NCBI GenBank assembly: GCA_023525975.1
Contig: CM042039.1
Coordinates: 13,422,501-13,486,500 of the forward strand
From: Smallanthus sonchifolius
Lineage: Eukaryota > Streptophyta > Magnoliopsida > Asterales > Asteraceae
DNA: 64,000 nt
Direction of reading: 5' to 3'
This document shows positions 47,361-59,110 of the stretch, piece by piece (position 1 is the stretch's first letter; the number at the start of each line of letters is the position of its first letter). A program made the translations under genes and the position numbers. The notes below the pieces were generated by a model that was not told where the DNA came from, did no database searches, and saw only the letters and a list, made by a program, of their open reading frames with translations.

Positions 47361-48489
47361 TCATGATGGATTAAGCATACCAATCATTTGAGTAAGAAAT
47401 TCAAACCGTGAACGATCGAATGCTTTGGTAATGAAGTCAACAAAATTATCATCCGTATGAACTTTCACCAACTCAATCAGCTTCTTCTCTGCACAATCAT
47501 GAATAAAATGATGTCGAATCTCTATGTGCTTTGTTTTTGAATGTTTCACAGGATTTGTTGTGATCGACATGGTGGCTGTGTTATCAACCATCATTGGTGT
47601 CCCTGTAAAGTTCAAACCATAATCCCTCAACTGCTGTTGAATCCATAGGATTTGGGAACAACAACCGGCTGCTGCAATATATTCTGCCTCACATGTTGAA
47701 ATTGCAACTGAGATTTGCTTTTTGCATTGCCAGGACACAAGTCTATTCCCTAGAAATTGACAACCACCAGATGTTGATTTTCTATCCAGACCGCAACCAC
47801 CATAATCTGAATCTGTAAAAGCTTTAAAATCAAAGTCAGAATTAATTAGATACCATAATCCCAACCTTGGTTTACCCATTAAGTATATAAAAATCCACTT
47901 TACTACAATCAAATGAGATTCCTTCGGCTTAGACAGAAATCTCAAACACAAGCATACTGCGAACATAATATCTGGACGTGACACTGTCAGATACATTAAA
48001 GACCCGATCATTACTCGGTATAATCGAAAATCCACCTCTTTCCCTTTCAGGTCAGAATCTAGTTTGTGATTAACTGGAATTGGAGTGTTGAAAGCTGAAG
48101 CATTTTCCATATCAAACTTCTTAAGAATATCAGCAACATACTTTGTTTGATGAATATAAAAACCATCCTCCTTTTGAGCAACCTGAAGACCCAAAAAGAA
48201 CGATAATTCTCCCATGTTGCTCATCACGAATTTCAATTTCATCACTCTTTCAAAGTCTTTACGTAGATCAACATTCGTCGATCCAAAAATTATGTCATCA
48301 ACATAGATTTGAACAAGTAAAAATCTCCCCCTGCTTTTCTGATGAAAAGGGTAGAATCAATTTGACCACGCTAAAATCCATTCTCAAGTAACTGCACCGA
48401 CATAGTTTGGTACCAAGCACGAGGATCCTGATGAAGACCATACAACACTTTATCCAATTTAAACACCTTTTCAGGAAACTTGGGATCTT
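47361..48489 (-). pseudogene. Copia J RT C-terminal half and RNase H
   Basis: From 48489 downward: KVFKLDKVLYGLHQDPRAWY, a TAG stop and one-base shift before the catalytic YVDD (48294-48305), then an open frame to 47361 with MGELSFFLGLQV, the connection GSLMYLTVSRPDIMFAV and RNase H (FTDSDYGGCGLDRKSTSGG, STCEAEYIAAA, KTKHIEIRHHF). The stop and shift lie near 48375 and 48310. The open part from 48245 is 294 codons. Confidence 0.9.
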
Positions 48490-48502
48490 CAAAACCAGGC
48501 GG

Positions 48503-49609
48503 CTATTTCACATATACCTCTTCCTTTACCCTTCCATACAGAATAGCACTCTTGACGTCCAATTGAAAAACTTTGAAACCCTTAAAAGAAGCATAAGCAA
48601 GAAACAAACGTATCGCCTTAATCCTTGCAACTGGAGCGTAAACTTCAATGTAATCAACACCTTCTTGCTGATTAAAACCTTGGACAACAAGTCTCACCTT
48701 ATTACGTACCACAACTCCATGATCATCACGTTTGCACTTGAAAACCCACTTTGTACCAATAGATCTTGAACCCTTTGGTAAGTCAATCAAATCCCAAACA
48801 TGTAATTTATCAAATTGAGCCAATTCTTCCTGCATGGCCTCAATCCAACAATCATCATCCAAAGCCTCAACCACATTCTTCGGTTCTGTTTTAGAAATAA
48901 AGCAAGCATGTAAACATGTCTCCAAGATACCTGTATCCACAATCTGAGCATACAAACATGAATTTTCTACAAGTGTACGATGCCTCGTTTGAACACCGGC
49001 ATTCAAATCACCAATAATATTGTCAGTTGGATGATTTTTATGCACACGAGATTGAGGAATATCTGAAGCTTGAATAACAGTATCAAGATTTGAAGGTAAC
49101 TCCCCCTCAATTGATGCCGATGCTGATGAATCATCAACTATGTTCTGGATATAATTTGAAGACTACTGGAACACAGTTTCATCATCGTCAGAGTCATCAT
49201 GTTGTGTTGTACCCGAAGTTGAAGCTAAATTCGAATCAACTGAAGGAGTATCCATAATCAGAATAACCGAACGAGGATCGACAGTTGAATCATCATTGCA
49301 GTAGGACTGATAGAGTATTTCAGCTTCATCAGGAGAAATTGCAGGAGTAACATTGAAAGATCTGAATAATGCATTATAATCAAATGCCCAAGAAGGACCT
49401 TTTGCATCCTGAGGAATAGAACGATTATCACAGTCAATATGAAACCATTCTTCAATTTGATGTGATTCTTTGTTAAACACTCTCTTATTATGAGAATTAG
49501 CAACATATCCCAAGAAAATTCCCTCAATCGCCTTCGAGCTAAATTTAACAGGAACATCGCGAGTCTTTAACAAGGTACATGGATTTCCAAAGGGCAAAAG
49601 ATACGCCAT
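48503..49609 (-). pseudogene. Copia J integrase C-terminus and RT N-terminus
   Basis: The integrase C-terminal part (FLGYVANSHNKRVFN, 49500 region) leads to an acidic linker with a stop at 49163. RT begins around 48870 (WIEAMQEELAQFDKLHVWDL, GTKWVFKCKRDD, YAPVARIKAIRLFLAYA, QLDVKSAILYGR). A TAG at 48503 replaces the usual Gln in the VYV.QPPGFE motif, joining directly to the next fragment. Confidence 0.9.
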
Positions 49610-49615
49610 ATTAGG

Positions 49616-50768
49616 CTATCGATTGTTCAACAATTCATAACAAGTTTTGTTATGTTTCTTCACGGTCAAAACCCTATTTAGAACATGACAAGCTGTATTT
49701 ACTGCCTCTGCCCAAAAAGTAACCGGCAATTTTGAATCAGATAACATAGTACGAGCACTCTCAATAAGAGTTCGATTCTTCCGTTCAGCAACACCATTCT
49801 GTTGAGGAACATAAGGAGCACTGAATTCATGATGAATACCCTTCTTCAAATAGAATAAACCCAAATTCCCATTCTTGAATTCTGTGCGGTTGTCACTACG
49901 AATTCTCCTGACTTGCAAGTTGAACAATTTCTCAACTCCTACAATTAGGAACTTAAGAAGTTCAGCTCTTTCATATTTAGAAGCAAGAAACTTTACCCAA
50001 GAAAACCTCGAGTAATCATCAGTCACAACCAAACAATAAGATTTGTCGCCTTCACGTTAATAGGTCCGAACAAATCCATATGCAACAACTCTAAAGGAGT
50101 CACAATTGAATTAGTCAACTTTGAAGGATGAGACTTCATGTGCTGCTTTCCTTTCTTGCATGGAATACAGTCTTCATACACATTAAATCTCATACCAGAG
50201 ATCAAACCATTCTTGACAAGATAGTTCATTTTTCTGAAATTGATATGAGCCATTTTCCGGTGCCACAAAGTTGAATCGAACACGGAAGCATTCGAAAGAA
50301 GACAAGTTGGAACAGACGACGTTGTCGTTGCTGTGCCCATGTCAAGCATATAGGTATCATTCTTTCGAGGAGCTCGCATAAGTATCTAATATTCAGGTAT
50401 CACAAATCCCGGCTTTAGAACCAAACATTCTAACATATTAAAATGAAATGAGAAATCTTTATCACAGACTTGCGAAACAGATAACATATTATGTTCTAGC
50501 TGCTCAACATAGTTGACTTTCTCAAAGCTCAATCTACCATTCGATACAGTTCATTGGCCAGAAATATTTCCTCCTTTCTTGCCCGCAAAAGTAACGTATC
50601 CTCCCTTACTTTCTTTCACATTTTCCAATAAATTAAGATTTCCCGTCATGTGCCGAGAGCATCCGCTGTCAACATACCAATGGTTGCCAACAGTCCTCCT
50701 TGGAGTTCCCTACACATAAAGCGAAAATATTAGTTAGTATTAGAGACCCAAGCCATTGTGGTCTTGGG
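49616..50768 (-). pseudogene. Copia J protease, GAG-pre-integrase and integrase core
   Basis: Read downward: protease motif WYVDSGCSRHMTGN (around 50640-50680), a GAG-pre-integrase block LWHRKMAHINFRKMNYLVKNGL (around 50210-50275), zinc-binding CIPCKKGKQH, then the integrase core with D in HMDLFGP, D in RSDNRTEF (the usual Gly after Asn is Arg) and E in NGVAERKNRTL. Several frame changes occur between protease and integrase, and a stop falls at 49616. Confidence 0.88.
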
Positions 50769-52415
50769 TCAGCCAGATTTATCAAAATAAACTATTTCCT
50801 TCAATACACAATCAAATTTCTCTTGAATTTTAGGATATTGTTTCCCTGAACCAGAAACAGTGGATTTAGGTTTCCATTTTGATGTAACCTGAACCTTGTC
50901 AGTCTCACTCACCACCTCAACCTTGTTATTTACCACTGGTTGTTCGAAAAGTTTTCTTAAACGTTTATTTCTTTGACGTCTTTGTGGTCTAGACAAATTT
51001 TCTTTTGGTTGGGTAGACTCATCAAGTGACTCAACCTTCTTCACAACTTTCAAAGAATCAGAAGCAGTCTGAACACCTGGCTTCTTTACACCACTATCCA
51101 CATTCTTACTCACAGATTTTGTTGGTGGATTCACAAAAGGACGTGCCAACTTTGGAATCTCCAGACGCTTCCCCAAGTTCTTATTTGGACAATCTTTCAA
51201 GATATGACCAACAGTACCACAATGAAAACAAGAACGTTTTTCCTTGTAGACACGAACATACTTTTCTTTCTGAACCTTTAATGAAGTAGATGATGAACAA
51301 TGAGAAATAGTGTTTGAAGAATGAACAACCTTATGAGTTTCCTCCTCAAGTTTCTTTTTACAAAAATCCAGAGTTGAGATATTCTCAATCTTGTTTGTCT
51401 CTTGTGAATCAAAACCACCACTTACAAACGGCTTAACTGGTTTAAAAGTAGATTTAGGTTTTGGTTGTTCACTCACATCATCTGGTTCAGTTAGAATACA
51501 CCTGTCTCTTGTCACTGTTTTAATCACAACAGGTTCCACATACTTACATTCTTTCACTATGCCTTCAACTTTTTCTGAATCAAACACATCATCATCAGTT
51601 GAATCATCATATACCATGTCATTACCAGTAACATGATTGATGTTCAACACAGTTTTTGGTTCCAAATCTTCAATCAAAACTTCTTCAATCAAGCATGGGG
51701 TATAATTTGCATTAAATGGTGGATAATAACCAACACCACCCCCAATCTCTGTATCATCAAAAGAAGGACAAGAAACAACCCCGCCAATAACCTTTTCACC
51801 CGAAGCTTTATCATTATAATATTCCAACAAGAAACTGGAATTCTTATAACCTTCAAGCTTGCGTAACAATTTTGTTACCTCTGTCTGTGACACAGCAAGT
51901 TCATTAATTTTCTTTCAATACTCAGAGTATGACACATCAAGAAGAAATGCTTGTTCATTTACTTTGGTTTGCAAAAACTTGATATCATCTTTTAGAGATT
52001 CAATTTTAGTTTTCAAAACTGTTTCATTATCCTGCAAAGTTTGGTTTGATGTGTACGTTTCTTTCATGTCACATATGAGATTTGTGTTATCATTACGTAA
52101 TATCGTAATTTTGAATTTAAAATCAATGCATTTTAAACAAGAATCAACCTGTTTCACCTGCTTAGCATCGGCCATGAATGCATTTCCTTCAGCTAACATC
52201 TCTACAATCTTTTCTGTAACCTTTCTAGCAGCTCCATCATTCGGTAGATTTTCATTTGAAAACTTTGGTTCACTCATCTGAGGCAATGACTCTTCACTTT
52301 CATGTACACTCCCAGAATCTGTAGAGTCACTATCAGAAGAACCACTTTCAATTACATCTTCAGGATAAACTTCAGCCAGAAAAGCTTGACTAACATGAGC
52401 CACAATATCTTCCAA
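50769..52415 (-). pseudogene. Copia J gag part 2 (coiled coil and second zinc knuckle)
   Basis: After a TAG at 52425 the same polyprotein continues: a coiled-coil-like region (about 51915-52100; Leu/Lys-rich heptads), a TGA at 51915, then a frame to 50769 with acidic stretches and a second knuckle CFHCGTVGHILKDC (near 51190-51235) followed by a basic tail (SRPQRRQRNKRLRKLF). A double-knuckle gag is typical of SIRE-type elements. Confidence 0.8.
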
Positions 52416-52424
52416 ATGAATACC

Positions 52425-53735
52425 CTAGTCATAATTTTCATCTTGCTGAGATATCAAAGCTGTAGAAGTACTCTGTTTGTTTTGATTTCCTTGAGAGTTT
52501 GAAGGTCCTTGATTCTGATTTCTTGGTTTTGTACATTCTCGAGCAAAATGACCAAACTCCTGACAATTATAACATTTCACCTTAGACTTATCCATTCCCA
52601 ACTTGGTTTTGCTTGATGCCCCAATGAACTTCTTCCCAATTCTCTTCAAGTGATCTTTTCCTTGTCTCAACCACAATGCCATGTTCCAATGAATATTCAT
52701 TTCTTCCAAAGTATCTTTATCCTGCTGTTTAAAATCCTCCTCAATCATATCAGGATCAGTGATTTTACCACCAATAAAATTTTCATAAGAAGTTAAGAAT
52801 GATGCAATCATTGCCATCATATCATTAGTTACAGATGAAGACACTTTAGTAGAACACGAATGACCTTCATTCTTGCTATGAGTTGAACATCCAGAATTTG
52901 AAGCAACAAAACATGTATTTTCTTGACAAGAATTGTCTTTATGAACATCAGACGACTCTCCCGAAAACAAAGCAACTCCACCAGATTTTGATGACGATGT
53001 ACCTTTCCCAAAATAAATGCTTGGATCTTGATAAAACGTGTCTTTCTTTTGTTTATGAAAATCATGTGATTGAATCTTTCCCATCAAATCTTCATGACTA
53101 AGATCATCAAATCCAGATTGTTCTTTGATCATTATTGTGTACATTTCAAAATGTGCTGGTAAAGCATCCAAGAACTTTTCAAGAATCTTCTTGTTTTTGT
53201 AGGTGATGTCATTTTTGACCATTTCACTTAGAATATGATAATATCTTGACATGAGTTCATCCACTGATTCACCCTCAAAGTGTTTAAAAACACTAAACTG
53301 TTTCTTTAACAATTCTTTTTTGCTCTTCTTGATATTTGTGCTACCTTCACATCTTTTAGCCAAACCTTCCCAAAGTTCACGAGAAGTCTTGAACTTCTTG
53401 AAAGTATGGTATATATCCAGAGGTAAACACATGGATAAAGCTGCAAGAGCTTTCTTTTCAAGATCATACAACTTCTTTTCATCATCATTAAGAGCTGAAA
53501 TTGGTTTTGGTGTATCCAACACAGTCATATGATAATGAACATGATGCTCATAACCCTCACTAATAGGAATCCAGAAACTCGTGTCATTGATATTAACATA
53601 ATTCTCAAATCGACTTTTCCAATTTGAATAATCTTTGAGATTCATAAGCCTCGGTGGCTTGGTTGGAGTTCCAATCTCATTGTCATGATTCAGTAAGTGA
53701 GTCATATTGTTCACTTGATTAGAAGTAGACGACAT
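52425..53735 (-). pseudogene. Copia J gag part 1 (capsid and first zinc knuckle)
   Basis: The ATG at 53735 opens MSSTSNQVNN; an upstream non-ATG extension is less likely. The frame encodes a copia gag domain (NLKDYSNWKSRFENYV; LWEGLAKRCEGS; FSVFKHFEGESVDELMSRY) over about residues 25-220, a Ser-rich region, a helical middle part and the knuckle CYNCQEFGHFARECTKP near residue 395. It is open for about 436 codons and ends at a TAG where the family reads on. Confidence 0.85.
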
Positions 53736-54228
53736 CCTTGAACACACTTCAACACTTAGAAAAATTTTACAACTTTCTGTATGAAGCGAACTTAATAAGT
53801 TCGCCTAACTTGAATCTAGCGAACTTAACAAATTCACCTCTTAAGTTCTCCTAACTTGAAACCAGTGAACTTAACAAGTTCGCCTTACAAGTTCGCCCGT
53901 AACAGAATAGACAAGCTCGCCTGTATCAGCTGAAGAACAAGGAAGATTGTTCTAACACCCAAACGCACGTACAGGTCTAAAAATTTCCATAAATCTTGAT
54001 TTAGAATGAATTAGAAAAATTCCTTTCGTAGGATTCTTCAAATATTGATTTAGAACACTTCTAACGGATCAATTTTGGTAAAACAACACCAAAAATGAAG
54101 AAATCAATCAAAATTCAGTCCAAAAGTCGCAAACTTCTCAAGAACACAGAAACTTCCGAAAATCTCCATGTTGTTGTGAAATATCAATCGAGACAATGTC
54201 AAACAACAGTAGCTAATCAAGAGCAAAA
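53736..54228 (-). other. Leader of copia J with palindrome cluster
   Basis: Between primer site and gag. Positions 53786-53925 contain one perfect GCGAACTTAATAAGTTCGC (53786-53804) and several degenerate copies spaced by about 20-30 bp. The perfect copy lies about 50 bp upstream of the gag ATG. Confidence 0.75.
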
Positions 54229-54240
54229 TCTCTGATACCA
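54229..54240 (-). other. Primer binding site of copia J
   Basis: TGGTATCAGAGA on the minus strand, two bases from the 5' LTR, matching the initiator Met tRNA end. Confidence 0.85.
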
Positions 54241-54242
54241 CT

Positions 54243-54669
54243 TGTAAGTCCCAGCGGGTCTACCACCAATCGATCTCTGCTGTAAAACACATAATACGTA
54301 CACGAAGTGAGGAATCATTGCGTATACATATGTTTGGAATAGTAACGGATGCAATAAAATCACAAAAGACGCGATTTCATAAAAAGCTTCTTGTATTATC
54401 TCTCAAATAGTAAACATATAGTAGTTACAAATGCAGAAGTTCTCATTTTTAAATGCAGAACAACTCTTGAACTATTTATAGACAACACACACTTAACCAG
54501 GTGAACTTAATAAGTTTGCCCCCTTTCGTTCAGGCGAACTTGTTAAGTTCGCCTCAACTATACCAGGTTAACTTATAGAACTTAACAATTACAAACACAA
54601 AACATACAAAACATTAAACATAAAAACTAATCTATTACAAGACTTGTTGTCACAGATCATGCTCCAACA
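54243..54669 (-). repeat. 5' LTR of copia J
   Basis: 427 bp, collinear with 44222-44652. The palindromes at 54500-54570 are more decayed here than in the 3' LTR: only the middle one, with AACTTGTTAAGTT, is nearly perfect. TATA box at 54472-54483. Confidence 0.92.
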
Positions 54670-54846
54670 CTTTTAATTTACTTAATTAAGATCATGCATG
54701 ATGCGGATAATGGAATGCGGGCACCACCAACTTTCGGATTTATTTTCATAAAAAGAAGGCGGTGTGTCAAAAAATTTAAAAACTTACAAAATTTTGTTCT
54801 TAGTGATACATATCACCCTATATCGACAGTTTCGACCTTACCGACA
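54670..54846 (-). other. Interior 3 of the E array, upper remainder
   Basis: Resumes interior 3 after J, beginning with the CTTTT duplication. It matches 35932-36100 and 40092-40265 and is then cut at 54847 by the LTR of copia F. Confidence 0.85.
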
Positions 54847-55300
54847 TGTTGGGAATCATGGTACCGGTTTTAAATTTTAAAACATTAATTATTTAAAACG
54901 TTTTTAAATAAATAAATCAGATATATTTTAGCGGAAGCGATTTATTAACAGTTAATACCCATGGTATTAACAGTTAATACCCCAGTAATAATTAAGCTTT
55001 AATTATTAAACCCTTGTAATTACTAATTACTTATAATTAGTAAAAACATATTCCTTAAATGTTTAACTGATTAAACATTCATTCCCCGCAAATAATTAAT
55101 TAATCAGATAATTAATTATCCCAATTTTCGATAAATATTTCTCTAAATATTTACTCACCATTTATTGTTTCCGTCTGTCATGAATAATTTTTAACAATTA
55201 AATATTATATATTTTGTTCATTGTCTAAGGTGTAACTCTTTGGATAGTACCTTAATAGTAACGTTGACTTAATTAACGATCGGACATCCTATATCCAACA
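54847..55300 (-). repeat. 3' LTR of copia F
   Basis: TGTTGGGAATCATGG...ATATCCAACA, 454 bp. It is followed by a PPT (ATCTCCCATTTGG on the plus strand, 55301-55313), which confirms the minus-strand orientation. Confidence 0.78.
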
Positions 55301-56196
55301 ATCTCCCATTTGGTCAATTCTTCAATTAATCAGTTCAACGTAGACAGTGGTGGACGCCTAGCTGCATCTCACTGCCCCGAGCAAGGTATGACGTATTTAC
55401 AATCGTCAAACTATTTTCTTTTGTACAAGTAACCATTACTTTACAAAGTATAACAGTCCTAGTAAGCATTTGTATACTTTCTGTTTAGGGCATTCGTTGA
55501 ACATGGGACATGGATATCATTCTCTTCTCATATGTGGTCTAAGAATTTGTTCTCGTTTTCCAATTCAAAGTGGTCTAAACAAACTATACTTTTAGTTTGA
55601 GCATGGGGTTGCGTTTTACACCAGCTTGAATCAACGAGGGCGCCAGAATGTCCAACTTCTAATTAAAGAAGAATAGAATTACTTTGGCCACGTACAACTC
55701 CCACTGAACATCAGATTACTCTTGATAATACCCTTATTACTGCCTGTTAAGGTATAACGTTAGATAAGATCAAAGAACAACCTTTGGTCAGGAAGAGTTC
55801 TAGTAAGTGCCTTGGGTCGAGGATAGACAGATCTTACTTTATTCAAAATATCTCAAGATATCAATCCATGAAGATAGTTTTGAAACGAGTTACGTCCAAT
55901 AATTATTCTCTAATAATTATCTATGAATATGGTCACCAACTTCTTGGTCTTTCATTCATAATGAACCAACCATCCGATTCACAATAGTCTTACGTTCAAA
56001 TTGATTCCCATGAATCTGATCTACTACGGGCATTTAGAATAATCTACATATTCAAGGATTTCTAAAACGTATAAACTGTCGAACACAATAACATCTAATT
56101 ATAATACATTTAACCATTAAATCATTCAACCATTAAATCATTCATAAAACACCAATGTAACTGAATAGTTCAAAAGCACCAAATACTAAATATAGA
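55301..56196 (-). other. Noncoding 3' region of copia F
   Basis: 0.9 kb between the RNase H stop and the LTR. No reading frame with homology was seen. Confidence 0.6.
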
Positions 56197-57057
56197 TCAA
56201 ATCCACTGTCTAGCAAATCTAAGGCCTATCTTGTCAGCATGTTCCTCATGTTTAGAATGAGGCATAGGCTTAGCGAATGGGTCCGCTAGATTTTGATCTG
56301 TGTAAACTTTTTTTAACCCGATGTCTCCCCGTTTTATTATATCTCGTATATAATGAAATCTTCTGAGTATATGGTTCGTGCTGTGGTGTGACCTGGGTTC
56401 TTTAGCTTGAGTAATAGCACCAATATTGTCACACAGTATCTCAACTGGTTTCTGAATGCTAGGCATTACTCCGAGATCAGCAATGAACTTCTTCATCCAA
56501 GCAGCCTTCTTTGCAGCTTCCGAAGTCGCAATATATTCTGACTCGGTGGTGGATTGTGCAACAACACTTTGCTTAATACTTTTCCAAGTAATCGCACCAC
56601 CGTTCAGAACAAAAACAAATCCTGTTTGTGATCGAGAATCATCTCGATCTGTCTGGAAGCTAGCATCAGTGTAATATTTAACAACCAGTTCTTCTTCCAG
56701 TCCCCCGTATATCAAGAACATATCCTTAGTCCTTCTTAAGTACTTAAGAATGTTCTTCACAGCTATCCAGTGACTCTCACCAGGATTCTGATGATATATG
56801 CTTGTCATGCTTAAAGCGTACGATACGTCAGGTCTAGTACATAGCATGACATACATGATCGAACCAATCACAAAAGCATATGGAACTCTTTCCATTTTGT
56901 TCTTGTCCTCGTCAGACTGAGGGCACTGTTTGTTATTCAGTATGGATCCATGTTCCATAGGAAAAGATCCTCTCTTAGAGTCATGCATAAAAAAGTGTCG
57001 AATGACCTTATCAATATATGTACTTTGACTTAATCCTATAAGCCTCTTTGATATATC
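56197..57057 (-). pseudogene. Copia F RT C-terminus and RNase H (partial)
   Basis: An open frame from the A-type LTR junction to 56197. It begins after the RT catalytic box, at KRLIGLSQSTYIDKVIRHF, and continues with RVPYAFVIGSIMYVMLCTRPDV, then RNase H (YYTDASFQTDRDDSRSQTG, STTESEYIATSEAAKKAAW, DNIGAITQAKEP, FHYIRDII). No stop is seen within 287 codons, but the front of RT is missing. The frame can be read about 23 codons further into the LTR (to 57126), which is artefactual. Confidence 0.88.
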
Positions 57058-58163
57058 TGTCACACCCCCAAATTCCACTAACGGAGTTTTACCGTTTGGA
57101 AAGTGACAAACCAGGATCTCAGTCATTAGTTACATTGAACGACACTATATTGGACTTAAATAGAATTATCATAAACGATCAGAGTAAATGCGGAAGCAAT
57201 AAAAGAAAGTAAACGCGCAAAACAAACGCGCCCAAATGTCCAGTACAAAAGAAATAAATAGAAACAGTTCAAAACGTATTATTAAATAAGAAATTAAATA
57301 TAGGACTCCATGCATGTCCTAGAAGTGCACGAATGCCTTAACTTAGCGACCTGAGAAAACATGTAAGAAAAGATGTCAACACGAGGTTGGAGAGTTCACA
57401 GGTTTCAGATTGTAATAATGATTAACAGGTTAATGTACATTCAATATATATATCAACAGGTAGCTAACCCATATACATGTTTACTAATGTGCTCGCAACT
57501 GAAAGCTAACTGATTATATGCCTCCCACCATCATGGTGCATGATTAGGTCAATATTGCACCCGTTCGACCTCCAATCGAGTTAGCGCGACTAACGCGGGT
57601 GAGGTTTGTCAAACCTTGTAGTACTACTCAAATTACCTCGCTATTTTCATATTAACGGTCCGATGTGAGGACTTTAAGGATAATGTGTATGCATAGTCAT
57701 ACAAGTGAAATCATATATGAATTACAAAAATCAAAAGTATCTACGACATGTTTTCTCCCCCAGTTTAAAACAGTAAAAGGGGACGTGAAAACTCATCTGC
57801 GTTCCGTAGTAGGTAGTATCACACAAGTATGAGATTTAAATATCAAGCGTTAGCCCAACACGGCTCACGAATGCCCTAGAATTATAACATAATTATTAGG
57901 GGTATAATGGGAATTGTGACGACGACACGGAATGTTGAACGTCCTAAAAGAAATGCTCTAATGATCAAGAGTAGACGAATATGTCCACGGGAAATAGGAA
58001 TTCTTAATTACTAATTACTATGAATACGTTACGCAACGAATGACAAAACAACATAATATATAATAAATATATTCAAGCGTCTTCGTCATTAAATAATGAC
58101 CTAAGAAAATAACATAATATATATATATATATATATATATATTATTTTTAATGTAATAAAACA
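57058..58163 (-). mobile_element. Inverted LTR related to solo LTR A
   Basis: Reverse-complement homologue of about 3170-4298, ending (minus strand) TTTGGGGGTGTGACA. It includes the GTTAG hairpin (57580-57594), the GAACTC.CCAACC tail near 57390 and a TA microsatellite (58117-58142). The first two thirds of LTR A are missing. It is flanked by ATATC on both sides (57053-57057 and 58164-58168), so it could be a short solo LTR, or a longer LTR cut by element G. Confidence 0.8.
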
Positions 58164-58168
58164 ATATC

Positions 58169-58867
58169 TGTAGGATCGGTGAATACAAGATGGTTCTATT
58201 CTAGTTGAGATTGACAGAAACAATCACAACTAAACAATGTAAACAGGTAAACAAAGAGAATATTGATAAATGCAAATTGTATTAAGCTTCAATGTTTACA
58301 AGGTTACAGAGAAAACTCTAAGGAAGTACACATGTACACAAATGAAGATACAATACATATAATGGAACTTGGAATCAAGACAAACCCTTGATTCTAAGGA
58401 TCAAATCAAACACAGACCGTTGATCTTGGACAGGTACAAGCTATGCTACAATTGGTAGACAACTAAAAGACAAACTGCAACAAACAGTTGTGATCAGGTC
58501 AAAAGTCTTCTTAGGAATCTTTGCAAGATACTTCAGAAGTGGTTTGTCTTTAATCATCTGCATCAATACATTCCTTTTGTTGATAGATGTGTCTGTGTTG
58601 TAGCATAGGTGTCAGTAGCAAAGTCAAAGCTGCTGATGATTTGCCTATAAGTAGCATCAAGTGTTTGATGCTGCTGAGAAGCCTATCAGCAACAACTCTG
58701 GACTTCAGCAGATAAGGCTATCCGCAGAATAGTTGTTCATCAGTAGGAGAACTACTATCCGCAGCAACTAGCCTTATCCACAGCAGCTTGTTGGTCAGTG
58801 GCAAAACTGTGGAGTCTACAACAGTTGTACCTTGAGAATTTTGTAGCCATCAGTCTTTATATCTACA
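58169..58867 (-). repeat. 3' LTR of element G
   Basis: 699 bp with inverted ends TGTAG...CTACA. The neighbouring PPT on the upper side gives the orientation. It is rich in CAGCAG/CTGCTG-type short motifs (58620-58810). Confidence 0.75.
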
Positions 58868-59110
58868 AACTCCCCCTAGACTGATACTACCAAAACTCTC
58901 TTACTGCTGTTGTTGCTGAAGCTTTTGCATGTTGGCAACAATCCTTGCTGTCTCATAGCCTCTATGGTCCTTGCTTGGATTGTCAAGAGGAAGTTCATAT
59001 AAAGACTTGATGTCCTTTCTTGGCATGCTAAAGATGGCCTTGCTAGAGCATCTCATCTTCTGACCTCTGACATTTGTTATAGTGTATTCATTCTTCTCAG
59101 CATTGTAGTA

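Larger units (their letters stand above)
44222..54669 (-). mobile_element. SIRE-type Ty1/copia element J
   Basis: LTRs at 44222-44652 and 54243-54669 (TGTAAGTCC...GCTCCAACA) are flanked by the perfect duplication CTTTT (44217-44221 and 54670-54674). On the minus strand the order is 5' LTR, Met-tRNA primer site, leader with palindromes, two-part gag with two zinc knuckles, protease, integrase, RT, RNase H, 1.8 kb noncoding, a 3' reading frame, polypurine tract, 3' LTR. Long gag with two knuckles and a frame after RNase H are SIRE/Maximus features. LTRs differ by about 8-9% over 195 bp, so it is old, and every pol segment carries stops or frameshifts. It inserted in interior 3 of the E array. 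Confidence 0.9.
32074..54846 (-). mobile_element. Tandem array of non-autonomous element E, with nested J and a Helitron-like insert
   Basis: The order along the plus strand is LTR E1, interior 1, LTR E2, interior 2, LTR E3, interior 3 (cut by copia J, then truncated by copia F). Primer sites lie at the lower edge of E2 and E3, so units read on the minus strand and E2 serves both as 5' LTR of one unit and 3' LTR of the next. A unit is about 5.3 kb with 1.13-kb LTRs and a 3.0-kb interior that has only a tiny zinc-knuckle frame and no pol. E2 and E3 differ by about 12% over their first 160 bp, older than the other elements here. Such arrays are thought to arise by unequal recombination between LTRs. 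Confidence 0.85.
54847..57057 (-). mobile_element. Copia element F, truncated
   Basis: It comprises a 3' LTR (54847-55300), 0.9 kb noncoding, and RT/RNase H (56197-57057). Sequence is cut at 57058 by an LTR of the A type, and the remaining pol, gag and 5' LTR are not found. The RNase H and connection style (YIDKVIRHF; AVKNILKYLRRTKD) is copia but different from J. Confidence 0.8.

Noticed and set aside
51026..52502. Plus-strand frames opposite the J gag and pol segments
   Set aside because: They are antisense shadows of the minus-strand polyprotein, with no motifs of their own.
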